Shown here: positions 1 through 8,789 of the stretch, piece by piece
How the letters are laid out: every line of letters starts with the position of its first letter
How positions within the stretch are numbered: position 1 is the stretch's first letter
DNA from: Gnetum montanum
Lineage: Eukaryota > Streptophyta > Gnetopsida > Gnetales > Gnetaceae
Reading direction: 5' to 3'
Length of the DNA stretch: 24,072 nt
Assembly (NCBI GenBank): GCA_015680685.1
Contig: MNCI01014582.1
Span: 54,163 to 78,234, forward strand
Translations under genes and position numbers: made by a program
The notes under the pieces: generated by a model
What the model saw: only the letters and a program-made list of their open reading frames with translations
Told to the model about the DNA's origin: nothing
Database searches by the model: none

Positions 1-169
1 TCATGGTTCATCAAAAATCATGAGCCTAAGCACTATATTTATAGGTTGGTAGATTCTCTGCAATATTTTATATTTGACATCGTGTCTTAGGCTTTGACAT
101 CGGGTATCTGATATCAAGGCTCCTATATTGGATATTCGATATCAGAGCCAGTCAACACATGATTCATCA
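1..169 (-). repeat. Element A 3' LTR, first 169 bp only
   Basis: On the minus strand this begins TGATGAATCATG at position 169 and matches the start of the LTR at 7926-8776, including the TATA-like tataaata (here 36-43, there 8643-8650) and GATATC motifs at 110-115 and 138-143. It is the U3 start of the downstream LTR. The remainder and the flanking target duplication lie outside the window. Confidence 0.87.
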
Positions 170-182
170 TACCACCATGACT
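170..182 (-). other. 3' polypurine tract of element A
   Basis: On the minus strand this reads agtcatggtggta and abuts the LTR start. It is the expected plus-strand primer for reverse transcription and aligns with the tracts of C (22127-22139) and B (13691-13703). A conserved sequence just upstream (about 186-206; gaggatgag or gaggacaag followed by tttt) occurs at the same distance in all three elements. Confidence 0.75.
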
Positions 183-886
183 AAATGAAAACTCATCCTC
201 AAGTGAAGAAGAGGGGGAACAAGTTCCTTAAAAAATATTAGAAAGGTATGGGATTATTGATTAACATATAGATTGACTCAGATGGAATAGAAAAATTCTA
301 AGTGCTTGGATGTACAGATTACAATCTTTTACAAAATTGGGTGTTCATGATAGAAGAAGAGAACACCTTGGACAAAATTGACATCCAACCTTCTGGAAGC
401 TGAAGAGCGAGGAAGAAGATTTAATAATCATGAAGATTCCTTGTCACATGGTGTTGTTGCTACTTCCTTTGTGAGGATAGTCCTACTTCTAGTCCACATG
501 TTCCATCCACACTTCCCACTACAATCATAACAAAATCTTGGATTAGTGTGCAATGTGTAACATATAGCTTTGAAGTATCTTATTTTGTTAGTGGTTACAC
601 TTGGCTAGGTTGTGATTGTGATGGATAAATTTTGATAATAGTGTTAGTGGGAAGGCTGAAAAATATGATGAAATAGATAACCAATCCATTAAATTTGAAA
701 AAATTCAAATGTGAGGAAATGTTTGAAGAGTGTTTAAGAATTCAAAATTGTAACTATAAAATGTTTCACTAAAAAATGTTGTGAAGATGCACATAATTGG
801 ATGTCATTGATGAGGTAAACAAAAGGATTTGATTATAAGAGTATCTAAGGATAAAGAGCTTAACTAATCCAACCAAAATATATGTA

Positions 887-908
887 AGTGGGTCCTCCCC
901 AAAGTAGG
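887..908 (-). other. 22-bp block identical in the 3' modules of A, B and C (copy in A)
   Basis: On the minus strand this contains tactttggggaggacccact. The same 22 bp occur at 12772-12793 (B) and 21369-21390 (C) with no mismatch, although surrounding sequence has diverged heavily. Function unknown. Confidence 0.75.
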
Positions 909-1360
909 CATAGGCTCCGTGGATGATTAATGATTACAAAAGGTTAAGTACAAAAACCTCGAAGAAACTACCTAAGAATTTTGACACATTAAACTTGGAC
1001 ATAAAATAAGAACATGAAACCAATAGTGAGGTGAGACATGGAAAGCATAAATGGAAGAGAGAAAGAGTGGAATGGAGTTTCTAATTAAGGTTACATGAAG
1101 TCCCTTGGAAATTTTATGGTTAAATGACTTGATAAGATCCATCCTTAGTCCAAACCAAAACCAACCATGTTTAGTGACTTTGTATCACCATTTTAAGACT
1201 AGTCCATCCCCTGAGACACACGAGTGCTTCCACAAAACAACCACCATTCCTTATTAGAGAAGAAAAGAGAAGTAGGAAATGAGGAAAGGCCTTAGTTAGA
1301 GGGGACCTTCAGGAATGGGTAACATGTCTTTCTAGTCTCATAACCAGTGCTTGTAGCCCG

Positions 1361-1523
1361 TTTATTTTGTCCAAGGGGTGTGATTTGAATTCCCATTATT
1401 TTTTTGAAATGGGAACCATGCCATGCAAAGACTTATTCATTTATTATGTCTAAGGGGTGTGCTTTGAATTCCCATCATTCTTTTGTTTTTTTATGAGAAC
1501 CACACCATGCAAAGACTTATTCA
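1361..1523. repeat. Tandem duplication of about 80 bp inside element A's 3' module
   Basis: Units 1361-1439 and 1440-1523 both contain aaggggtgtg, ttgaattccca, a T-rich run, and catgcaaagacttattca. The corresponding block is single in B (about 12134-12280) and C (about 20788-20925), so the duplication belongs to A. The units differ by several substitutions and a short indel. Confidence 0.8.
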
Positions 1524-2151
1524 ACTTCTTTTTATTGGTCAACATGGAATAGTAACAAATCCATGAAGACACACATGTACCCAAGCAAGCAGAAAGGAAC
1601 AAATAATACAAAATCCCCTTGAAGTCACACCTTATTCAAACCTTTAAAGACTTTCCAATTCCAAAAACTACCAAAGTCATAAATTTGTTATAGTTTTGTT
1701 AATAAAAAAGGGATTGCATATTTCGAAAATAAGGAAAACCATAGAGTTTGTGGATGGGTGGATGTTGTGGACTCACTACTTGTTGCATGAAGAGAAACCA
1801 TGTCCTTATTATTAGTGACAAAATTCAAAGATATAATCTAGACACCAACAGCCAAATAAAAAAATAGTACATACCACCATCAAGCAATGAATTACCACTG
1901 TGCTTGGCACTTATTAACAAAAGTTAGAAAATCACGCTAGAATAAAAGAAAATATAAAAGAAAGTGTAAAATATTCAAGAAATAGCAAATGTACCAATGA
2001 TGTTGTAAAATAAAAATTAGAAAAGATCAATAACATGAAAATAAGAAGATGTAAAATGAAGAATGTGTAAAACAAAAAGTTGCAAAAAAAAAAGTGTAAA
2101 ACCAAAAGGGTGAAAAATTAAGGAGCTACTTATATAGTTAGTGTGAATGGC

Positions 2152-2167
2152 TATCCCCCCATGACTA
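2152..2167 (-). other. Internal polypurine-tract-like motif of element A
   Basis: On the minus strand this reads tagtcatggggggata, immediately after the end of the pol remnant. The same motif follows the coding region in B (11572-11586) and C (20227-20241) and resembles the LTR-adjacent tract, so each element carries two tracts about 2 kb apart. A role as a second plus-strand primer is inference. Confidence 0.65.
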
Positions 2168-2169
2168 AG

Positions 2170-3400
2170 TTAAAATGATGAGATCCAAAATATTGAGCAT
2201 GGTTGTCCATTTGATGAGGCGTGTGTTGTATTAGCTAGCTTATGCTTGTTGAAAGGTTTGACTTGTTGTATGTTGACCAATTGTTTCTTGTTTGGGCTCT
2301 TAGGTTTGTAGATCATCATGGCCCTAGATGAAAAATTTTCATAAATTTTATCAAGGCCTTCCACAAAATTTGGAATTTAGTTCATTGAGGTATGTGTGTG
2401 GAGTTCTAGTAGAGGACCTTGTATCTTGGTTGAAGTTTGAATTTCTTGATTTTAAGGTCATGGTGATTTTTGTTGTAGGCCTTGTGCAACTCATTAGATG
2501 ATAGGGCCACCAATTGATTTTTTTCTGGCAAGTTGAGATACATCAATATTTATTTTTGTGCTAGAATTAAGTTAAGGTTGAGGTCATATGTTGTTGAAAG
2601 TGTACAAAGCTCAAATTGAATAGGAAGTGTTAGTAATTTTCTATACACAAGCTCATAGAGAGAGTAGCCTATAAAAAGTTTCCATGTTAAGTGGTAGGTC
2701 CAAAGAACATCATTGAGTTTTGTGCTCTAGTATTTCCTATATTTGTTGATAGTTCTTGTTAGAATCCTTGTGATTTTCCTATTGGTAACCTCAGCTTGAT
2801 AATTGGCTTGGGGTGGTAGGATGTTGTGAGTTTATGTTCAACCTCAGACATTGCATTAGCTTCTGAAAGGTAGTGCCTATAAAGTAATCCATTATCAAAA
2901 ATTAATGCATGTGGTACACCAAACATATTTACAACATTTTTTATACAAACTGAGTAGCAATAGAAGATGTACAGTTAGTGACAGTTGCTACTTCAACCCA
3001 TTTTTTATAATAGTCAATAGCAACTATGATGTACGCCTTTCCATTTAACATAGGTGTTATGGGACTCATGAAATCAATGCCATAGATGTTGAAGGGTTCT
3101 AGTGGTTGAATCCATTATTGAGGTATCTCCATTCAAGTAGTCATTCCACCATCTTGTTGATAGTCTTTACAAGAGTGGACATACTGATGAGCATCCTAAA
3201 AATTATTGGCCAATAGTACCCTAAGATTAGGATTTTAATGGTTGTGTATCTCCCAACATAGTGGCCTCTACAAGGACCTTCATGAGCATATTGGAGAATG
3301 TGTAGTTGATTAATATTAGGGACACACTAATGAACTAGGTCATTGATGCACACCTTGTAGAGGTGCTTGTTGATCTCTATGAAGTGTTTTACTTGGTGAA
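2170..3400 (-). pseudogene. Element A pol: integrase remnant
   Basis: This is the integrase domain of Ty3/Gypsy Pol, which inserts retrotransposon cDNA into chromosomes. Reading down the minus strand, a degenerate HHCC zinc-binding region appears first (HILQYAHEGPCRGHYVG at about 3260-3312, then HQYVHSCKDYQQ at about 3155-3190). The catalytic core follows: GIDFMSP, with the first Asp at 3073-3075, and AIDYYKKWVE, with the second Asp at 3013-3015. FGVPHALIFDNG is near 2900, and YQAEVTNR carries the catalytic Glu at 2790-2792. Thus the D,D,E triad survives but spans two reading frames. The C-terminal part reads like LNDVLWTYHLTWKLFIGYS and LPIQFEL, a pattern typical of Athila/Tat rather than chromoviruses. 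A final open stretch (2170-2364, about 64 codons) is probably the pol C-terminus. Frameshifts and stops make it non-functional. Confidence 0.88.
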
Positions 3401-3479
3401 GAAACTGTTGTTTTTTCTGGTGGTCCAACCCTTGTGGCATCTCTTGAGTGAGAAGATATGTGAGAATGGCATTATGCCA

Positions 3480-4176
3480 ATTAGGCTCATTGGCTCATTG
3501 GCATTATCCATAATTCTTTGGCTAGTGTAGTGGATGTAATATAAATGTTTCTTGTCATACATCTATGTAAGCACATCTCACAAGGCATAATTTGATGTAT
3601 CAGTCATAACATGAAATAGTTTGGACCAGTCAGGTGCTTGTAGGATTAGAGTTTCTACAATTTTTTCTTTTAGCTATTGGAATGCTTGTTCACATTTCAT
3701 TGTCCAAACAAATGGATTATCTTTCTTTGCTAGCTTCACTAATAGCTTTACAATCTTAGAGAAATTCTCTATGAATCATTGGCAGTAGCCAGTATGTCCA
3801 AGGAATGATTGAACATCTTTGATAGTTTCTAGTTGGTGGATTATTCCTTGGATGACCCTTATTTTTTTAATGTTGACCTCAATTCCTACTTGTGATATTT
3901 AGTATCCCAACATAATGTCCTCTTGGACCACTAGATAATGTTTCTACTAGTTGAGCCTCAGGTTTTTCTCAACACATCATTCTAGTACTTGCTCAAGGTA
4001 GTCTAAGGCTTCCTCAAATGTAGTTCTGTCAGTGTAGATGTCATCCATGAAGACTTTCACACCACTACTAATTTTATACTAAAAAATTCTTAGGATTAGG
4101 CTTTGGAATGTAGTAGGGGCATTACACAGACCAAAAGGCATCTTACGATATGTAAAAGTTCCCTAGGGACTAATCA
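3480..4176 (-). pseudogene. Element A pol: reverse transcriptase (C-terminal half) and RNase H remnant
   Basis: RT copies element RNA into DNA and RNase H removes the RNA strand. One frame runs from about 4176 to 3500 with about nine in-frame stops and no frameshift that I can detect. It contains GTFTYRKMPFGLCNAPTTFQ (4100-4165), the catalytic FMDD box (4040-4051, family form FMDD or YxDD), and SFLGHTGY in the connection region (about 3780-3810). HVMTDTSNYAL follows, with the RNase H Asp at 3599-3601, then YIHYTSQRIMDNA. The N-terminal part of RT, including the first catalytic Asp, is missing because a deletion joins the gag end directly to the GTF motif. Several stops sit where relatives have Arg or Gln, as expected from C-to-T change in CGA or CAA/CAG codons. 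Confidence 0.92.
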
Positions 4177-5679
4177 TGGATTCAAAGCGTACACCCTAGA
4201 ATTCTGTAAGTGTGGCACTATGAAGCAACATCCCTTAAGATGTTCATACTAGTAGACATCACATCCATCATCATCATCTAATTTTCTTCCTATAACTTTT
4301 TCTATTGTGGAAATCTTGCCCTTACCTCTTTGATAAGCATGTTTAACTTCCTTGCACCTCCTATGCTCATTATCACTACCTCGTTCCTTGAACTCTTTAG
4401 TAATTTTTAGGACAACTTAAAATATTCTATTCATGGAGTCCCATAACTGATCAACCTTGGCCATAATTTCAAATTGAAATTTTTGAAGTGGCAAGGCTTT
4501 CCTATTTACCACCTCATCGAGTGTTGATTCTTTCTCACTATCATAGAATTGAACCTCGCTTTTGTGAATGGAAGGATCATGATTATACTCTTTTGCACTT
4601 TCTCATTTTTTTAATTCATGTTCCTCTTTAGCTACCTACTCAATCAACCTTTGGATTTGATGGGCACTTAATTCTAATAGTGACCCTTGGGCATAGATGC
4701 TAAGGGTTCTCCTTGTTTTAGATTGAATCCTATCTACAATGTGGTGAAGTTGATCCAGTTAAGAATAACCATGGCTAGGACATTTGTGCATTAAGGAATA
4801 GTATTGACTAATGGTGGCATCCAAGGATTCATGTGTTCTTTGTGTCCATCTTTGGATTTATCTTCTCAAGTTGGACACTCTAGAGTATGTTTGATATTTG
4901 TCATTGAAAAATTCAAGCATTGTACTCCATCATCTGATAGATTTCGGTTCTAAGGACCGGTACCAATTTTCTACTTCTTTAATGAGTGTCCTTAGGAACA
5001 ACTTAAGTTTTTACCACTCATTCTCTATATTTTGCATGGCACATGCATCTTGAAAAACTTGGAGATGGTTCTATGGATTTGAGTTATATTCCCCTTTGAA
5101 CCTAGGGATATTGTTCATATCTAGCCTCTTGATCTGAATATACTTTACATGCCTTGTTGGAATTTATATTGCCTTTGCAATGTTTAGCATACTTCAATAG
5201 CAAGCAAAGGCTCATCAAGGCCTTAATTTTGGTGCCTACAATTCCCTCTACTAGCCTTTCATTCATGGCATTATGTCTCTCTTAAAGGCCTGCACCCTTG
5301 GTCTTGCCTTGCCCAATGGTCCCTTCAATCATTTTAGTCCCGTTGGTCACTTCCATCATGGCCTTGCCCCTTGTAGTTGTGATCAGAGCCAAAAGATGAA
5401 GTTGATGATGAAGGTGAAGAGGAAGGAGGACTAGCACCATCACGGTGTCTACTACCACCTCTTCAATGATTGCGATCATGATTATGATCTTATTTCTTGT
5501 TCACATCCCTACCTTAACTTGCTTCTTTGGATCCTTCTTTGTCATTAGATCCATTCTTACCGAAACCAGGATTGTGAATTGTCAACTGCAAGTTCTAGTT
5601 TTGACCTTGAAACACCACTAATTTCAGCCTAGTACTTTGAAACTAGAATAACTCAGAGCCTCTTTAGCTTTTGGAAGGA

Positions 5680-6344
5680 AAAAATTTGACTAAGGCATGG
5701 AACTCACATTGGGCTTGTCAAGCCAAGCTTGCCCTCAGTGTGAGCAACTCCAGTGACTTTAAAATCGAGTTAAAGATAGTTCAATCTGAGGGTACAAGCC
5801 ATCCTCAAGGGTCACTATTGTCTACTCTAAGTTTTAGCATTTGGGAGTTCAAATTTTGGGAAAAATTGTACACATTTTCTCACTCACGTTGATGGTCATG
5901 CTAAGGTCACGCTAGTAGTGTGAGTACAATGTGAGCAACTCTCAGAGCCTTAAAATCGAGTCGAAATGACTTGATTTGAAAGGTGCAAGTCATCCTTAGG
6001 GTTCATTGTTGACAACTTCAAGTCCTAGCCTCCAGAATTCCAGATTTTAGGTCCAAAATTGCAAGTTCTTGTAGCTCATGTTGTGGTCACGTTGAGCTCA
6101 CATTGGCAGTGTGAGTCTAGTATGAGCTGCCAAAAGTGGTTTAAAACAAGGCACATCAAGCTCAATTTTTGACTTGTAGATTACTCTCAAGGTCAACCAT
6201 AGTCAGACAATTGATTTACTCAAGAAGTAGGATTCAAAGGTTAAAAATTGGTGTAAAATACGTCATTTTTTTGGCTCACTCATGCTGAGGTCACGCTAGC
6301 AGCGTGAGTCCAGCGTGAGTGTAGCATGAGTCCAGTGTGAGTAC
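5680..6344. repeat. Degenerate tandem repeats of about 180-193 bp in insert E
   Basis: The anchor agtgtgag (or agcgtgag) recurs at 5737, 5917, 6108 and 6301, spaced 180, 191 and 193 bp. Each is preceded by a gctcacgttg-ggtcacg-like segment. Units one and two also share gagcaactc, ttaaaatcgagt and a 'caag.catcct.agggt' block. Repeated U3 units are common in LTRs and may act as enhancers; that role is inference. Confidence 0.65.
6301..6344. repeat. Four tandem copies of an 11-bp unit (agcgtgagtcc type)
   Basis: The units agcgtgagtcc, agcgtgagtgt, agcatgagtcc and agtgtgagtac lie head to tail with no spacer. They extend the anchor of the longer repeat, suggesting local slippage of that anchor. 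Confidence 0.85.
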
Positions 6345-6776
6345 TAATCATGCTGGACATGCCAAGACAAAGTCAACTCACGTTGAAAGCTCTAATGAAA
6401 TAGAGATGCCTCAAAAAGTCACAAAACCACTCAAATCGACATCATGCAGAAGTCAATTCAAGGATCAAGAAGTTTCAAGTGAGTCAAAATCAATCTCTCT
6501 TGTTGTACATTATCATCTTCATTATAAATTTTCATCATTTGTGAGCTTGTCAAGCTCTTACGCTCCAAATTGTATTTTCTTCCATGGGCGTAAGCTAGCT
6601 TGTGTGAGCCAACGCATGTTGTAAGATACAGTGCATCCGATTAAGAATGTACCCCACCTACACATGTCCAGTTGACACATAGCTATCCCTCTAACACCTA
6701 TCACATGATCTATTTTCCTCTCATTTCTTAGCCATTGATCCATCTATGAGGTTTGTACATGAGCCTATCTAAACCT

Positions 6777-6784
6777 TATAAATA
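6777..6784 (+). promoter_or_regulatory. Putative TATA box of insert E
   Basis: The sequence tataaata, flanked by cct and ccccatcc, is the strongest core-promoter-like site in the insert and sits downstream of the repeat units, as expected for the U3 of an LTR. Prediction from sequence only. Confidence 0.5.
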
Positions 6785-7765
6785 CCCCATCCATCCACAT
6801 AAACAAGGTTGGAAATTTTGAAGGTTGATGGCTTAGGAAACACTAACTAGCAACTTTTGGAAGCGTGGGTGCACTTGACTCCTAGCATCCAAGCACCTAC
6901 AAGCATATCACCCTAGGGCTTAGTACTTGACTTGCCATCCACACACACAGCTATGCTTTGATCGGTGCACATTCATTCTAAGCAATACAATACAATTCAT
7001 TTTTTCCTTCCATTATATTATTTACTCTGTTTTAAATTCAGTTTATGATTTGTTTACAATAATAGTTCTATATACGTTATGTTTACATTTCAAACATCAG
7101 TCACGGTAACCCTAGCGCAAGCCATAGCTTACATTCGGGGAAGTCCTTGGTTGATTTGCGTGTAGACCATCCAAGGCACTCTGCCTTCATTTTCTTTTCC
7201 AGCTTGCCCTCACGCGAAGATAGGGTCACTTGTGTCTGTCCGATGATCTTTCGGTGTTTCTTTTTCCCTTCCAGCCTTACATCGATGATTTCGGTCAATA
7301 CAGACCTTCCTCACTAAATTTAAAGAGAGGAATTTCATTAAATGAAAAACCTCTAGAGAAGGACTCTCCACCATCTTTTTGGTATAGTAGAAATGGGGAA
7401 TCATTAAATCCTTTTCCCTTAAAAAATTCATAATGTTGTTCTAACTGGTGATCCCTAAGACATTATGCTTCAGTGGGATGATAATCCTTGACATCACTAT
7501 CCTGCACAACGTACTCAGCATGAAGTCCTTAGAGACTACATCATATAAGCATTTTTTGGTGCATTGCAGGAACAAATCAATCAGGTGGCAACATGATGTT
7601 TGCCTCCATGTCACACCATCACAACTATTCATCTTGGTGTATGATGAAGATGAAATTTGTTACATACTTATTAAGATGAGCATATATCATTTGGTATTTC
7701 TAGGGCATCATCTGATGTACTTCGTTAGACTTGGATGGAGAATAACTCCTATGAGAATAAGACAT

Positions 7766-7905
7766 ATTATGTTAGAGAATAAACATGCAATGTGCTGTTA
7801 AATATTGTTGTAGTTATTTTTGAAGTATGATATGACTCTAAGGTTTATTTCAATGACTTGAATAATTTTTCACTAATCCTAGATACTACATGTAACAACT
7901 AAAAG
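7766..7905 (-). other. Element A 5' leader between primer site and gag start
   Basis: These 140 bp separate the primer-binding site from the presumed gag ATG. In retrotransposons this region is transcribed and untranslated and often helps package RNA. I see no further motif in it. Confidence 0.5.
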
Positions 7906-7924
7906 GTCCCTAGCAATGGTGCCA
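7906..7924 (-). other. Primer-binding site of element A (tRNA-Asp type)
   Basis: On the minus strand, one base after the LTR end, the sequence is TGGCACCATTGCTAGGGAC. Plant tRNA-Asp(GUC), from its known 3' end, would be complementary to TGGCGCCGTTGCCGGGGA, so the site matches with about four mismatches. Same family of site as in C (16764-16782). Confidence 0.75.
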
Positions 7925-8642
7925 ATGATGAGCAGCGAGGTACCCCTACATCCAACCATACAAATCACAAGCATTCATACATGATTTGGTTAAATTTTGC
8001 AGACCTTAAGTTCTTAAGTACATTGATTTTAAGAAATGAAATTTAATTAGAATGATTATTGTCTTCTCAATTCCGCTTGTGAGGTACAGGTATATGGTTA
8101 AGTGCAATTGAGGCATATAATTTTTATCATTTTATATTTTATAAGTTTAATCATCTAGAACAAAAATGAAAGGTAGAGTAATTTAAAATCTAGTTCATCT
8201 ACTACCAAGCTAGCCTAACACAAGTACTTGTTTTCACTTTCCAAACGCATCCTGAACATGTATAGCATTGCTGGGCTACCAAATGTTAAGCATTTTTGTA
8301 TTACCAAGTGCTACACGTATGATCGAGGTGGTCATGCTTATGTTCCTTAACAATTGGAAATCAATTGCTGAATTAAAGTGCATTAAAGTGAAGTGCATGA
8401 ATATTAAATGCATTAAAGAAACATTAATCTATTCTCAGTGCTGCAAGAATGATCAAAAGGCTTCATTTTTATTCTGATCACACTACTATGCTTAGGTACA
8501 TTAGTGCATGAAAAAAGATCTGTACACACTTAAAATCCTACTACGAGCACTCAAAAAATATTCTAACTCTAGAGAAAATGAACTTCAAGAGCTTCAATAT
8601 CTATGACAAAAAATGATATGAAAATCATGAGCCCAGGCCCTA

Positions 8643-8650
8643 TATTTATA
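8643..8650 (-). promoter_or_regulatory. Putative TATA box, element A 5' LTR
   Basis: On the minus strand this is tataaata in the context acctataaatatag, about 130 bp from the LTR start and just after the GATATC array. The same site is at 36-43 in the other LTR, and the analogous position in C and B also carries tataaata. Confidence 0.6.
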
Positions 8651-8716
8651 GGTTGGCATATACCCTACAATATCATATATTTGACATCACGTCTTGGACT
8701 CCAACATTGGGTATCC

Positions 8717-8750
8717 GATATCAAGGCTATGATATCAAATATCCGATATC
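8717..8750. repeat. GATATC palindrome array at exact 14-bp spacing (element A LTR)
   Basis: GATATC occurs at 8717, 8731 and 8745, exactly 14 bp apart. In the 3' LTR two copies survive at 110 and 138, 28 bp apart, with a decayed one between them. See the related arrays in C and the 14-bp array in B. Confidence 0.8.
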
Positions 8751-8789
8751 GAAGTTAGTCAACACATGATTCATCATTAACTAACAATA

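Larger units (their letters stand above)
183..2151 (-). other. Element A noncoding 3' module between pol and the 3' LTR
   Basis: I see no protein-like frame in these roughly 2 kb. On the minus strand it shares ordered blocks with the 3' modules of B and C: the sequence agtctttgcatggtgtggtt (a 79-84 bp unit holding it is duplicated at 1361-1523), a block ending in ctctaactaaggcc (about 1240-1340), and a 22-bp block at 887-908. It lies between two purine-tract motifs. In Athila elements this interval often holds an env-like ORF; none is visible here. Confidence 0.7.
5570..7275 (+). repeat. Insert E: probable solo LTR of an unrelated retrotransposon inside element A gag
   Basis: Aligning A's gag with C's gag by eye shows homology stopping near 5570-5580 and resuming near 7275-7295, leaving about 1.7 kb of foreign sequence. 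The insert has the layout of an LTR on the plus strand: repeated units of about 190 bp in the first half, then tataaata at 6777-6784 inside a TATA context, then a transcribed-type region. It has no gag/pol frame, primer site or second LTR, so a solo LTR left by recombination is the simplest reading. I could not define a convincing target duplication, so the ends are uncertain by about 15 bp. A non-LTR insert is possible. Confidence 0.55.
4177..7765 (-). pseudogene. Element A gag, split by insert E (coding parts 7276-7765 and 4177-5569)
   Basis: Gag forms the virus-like particle and packages element RNA. The likely start is the ATG at 7765-7763: the next residues, SYSHRSYSPS, match SSSSHKSTSPP at the start of C's gag, and the distance from the primer site is similar (141 versus 126 bp). 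The homology then runs to about 7280, is broken by E, and resumes near 5569. The core (about 5010-4560) contains WYRSLEPKSIR and FFNDKYQTYSRVSNLR, as in Retrotrans_gag proteins. Near the end, the zinc-knuckle-like motif at 4225-4263 has its second Cys replaced by Tyr and one stop, but keeps His (Y-E-H-L-K-G-C-C). The frame ends at VYALNP, beside the deletion. Many stops; non-functional. Confidence 0.85.
1..8776 (-). mobile_element. Element A: Athila-like Ty3/Gypsy LTR retrotransposon, degenerate, 3' LTR cut by window edge
   Basis: Read on the minus strand, the order is 5' LTR (7926-8776), primer site (7906-7924), gag from 7765, RT/RNase H, integrase, noncoding 3' module, purine tract (170-182), and the first 169 bp of the 3' LTR, which runs off the window. 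Every coding part carries stops or frameshifts. Two large events broke it: the probable solo LTR E inside gag, and a deletion fusing the gag C-terminus to the middle of RT. A interrupts the gag of element B at 8776/8777, so A is younger than B. The two LTRs agree at roughly 81% over the 155 bp comparable by eye, mostly by transitions, indicating an old insertion. The integrase C-terminal sequence and the tRNA-Asp-type primer site point to the Athila/Tat branch; finer placement is inference. Confidence 0.88.
7926..8776 (-). repeat. Element A 5' LTR (851 bp)
   Basis: On the minus strand it begins TGATGAATC at 8776 and ends CTGCTCATCA at 7926, just before the primer site. The terminal inverted TGATG/CATCA matches the LTRs of B and C. 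It holds a GATATC array (8717-8750) near its start, tataaata (8643-8650) downstream, and an end nearly the same as C's (ggtacctcg-c-ctcatca). It is intact in length but mutated. The flank beyond 8776 is the gag of element B. Confidence 0.87.

Noticed and set aside
5282-5479. 65-codon minus-strand open frame rich in Val, Leu and His
   Set aside because: It lies inside A's gag in a shifted frame opposite a Ser/His low-complexity stretch; the composition arises from the shift, not from a real membrane protein.
7448-7801. 117-codon plus-strand open frame
   Set aside because: It is antisense to the N-terminal gag of element A, which aligns with the gag start of C on the minus strand.
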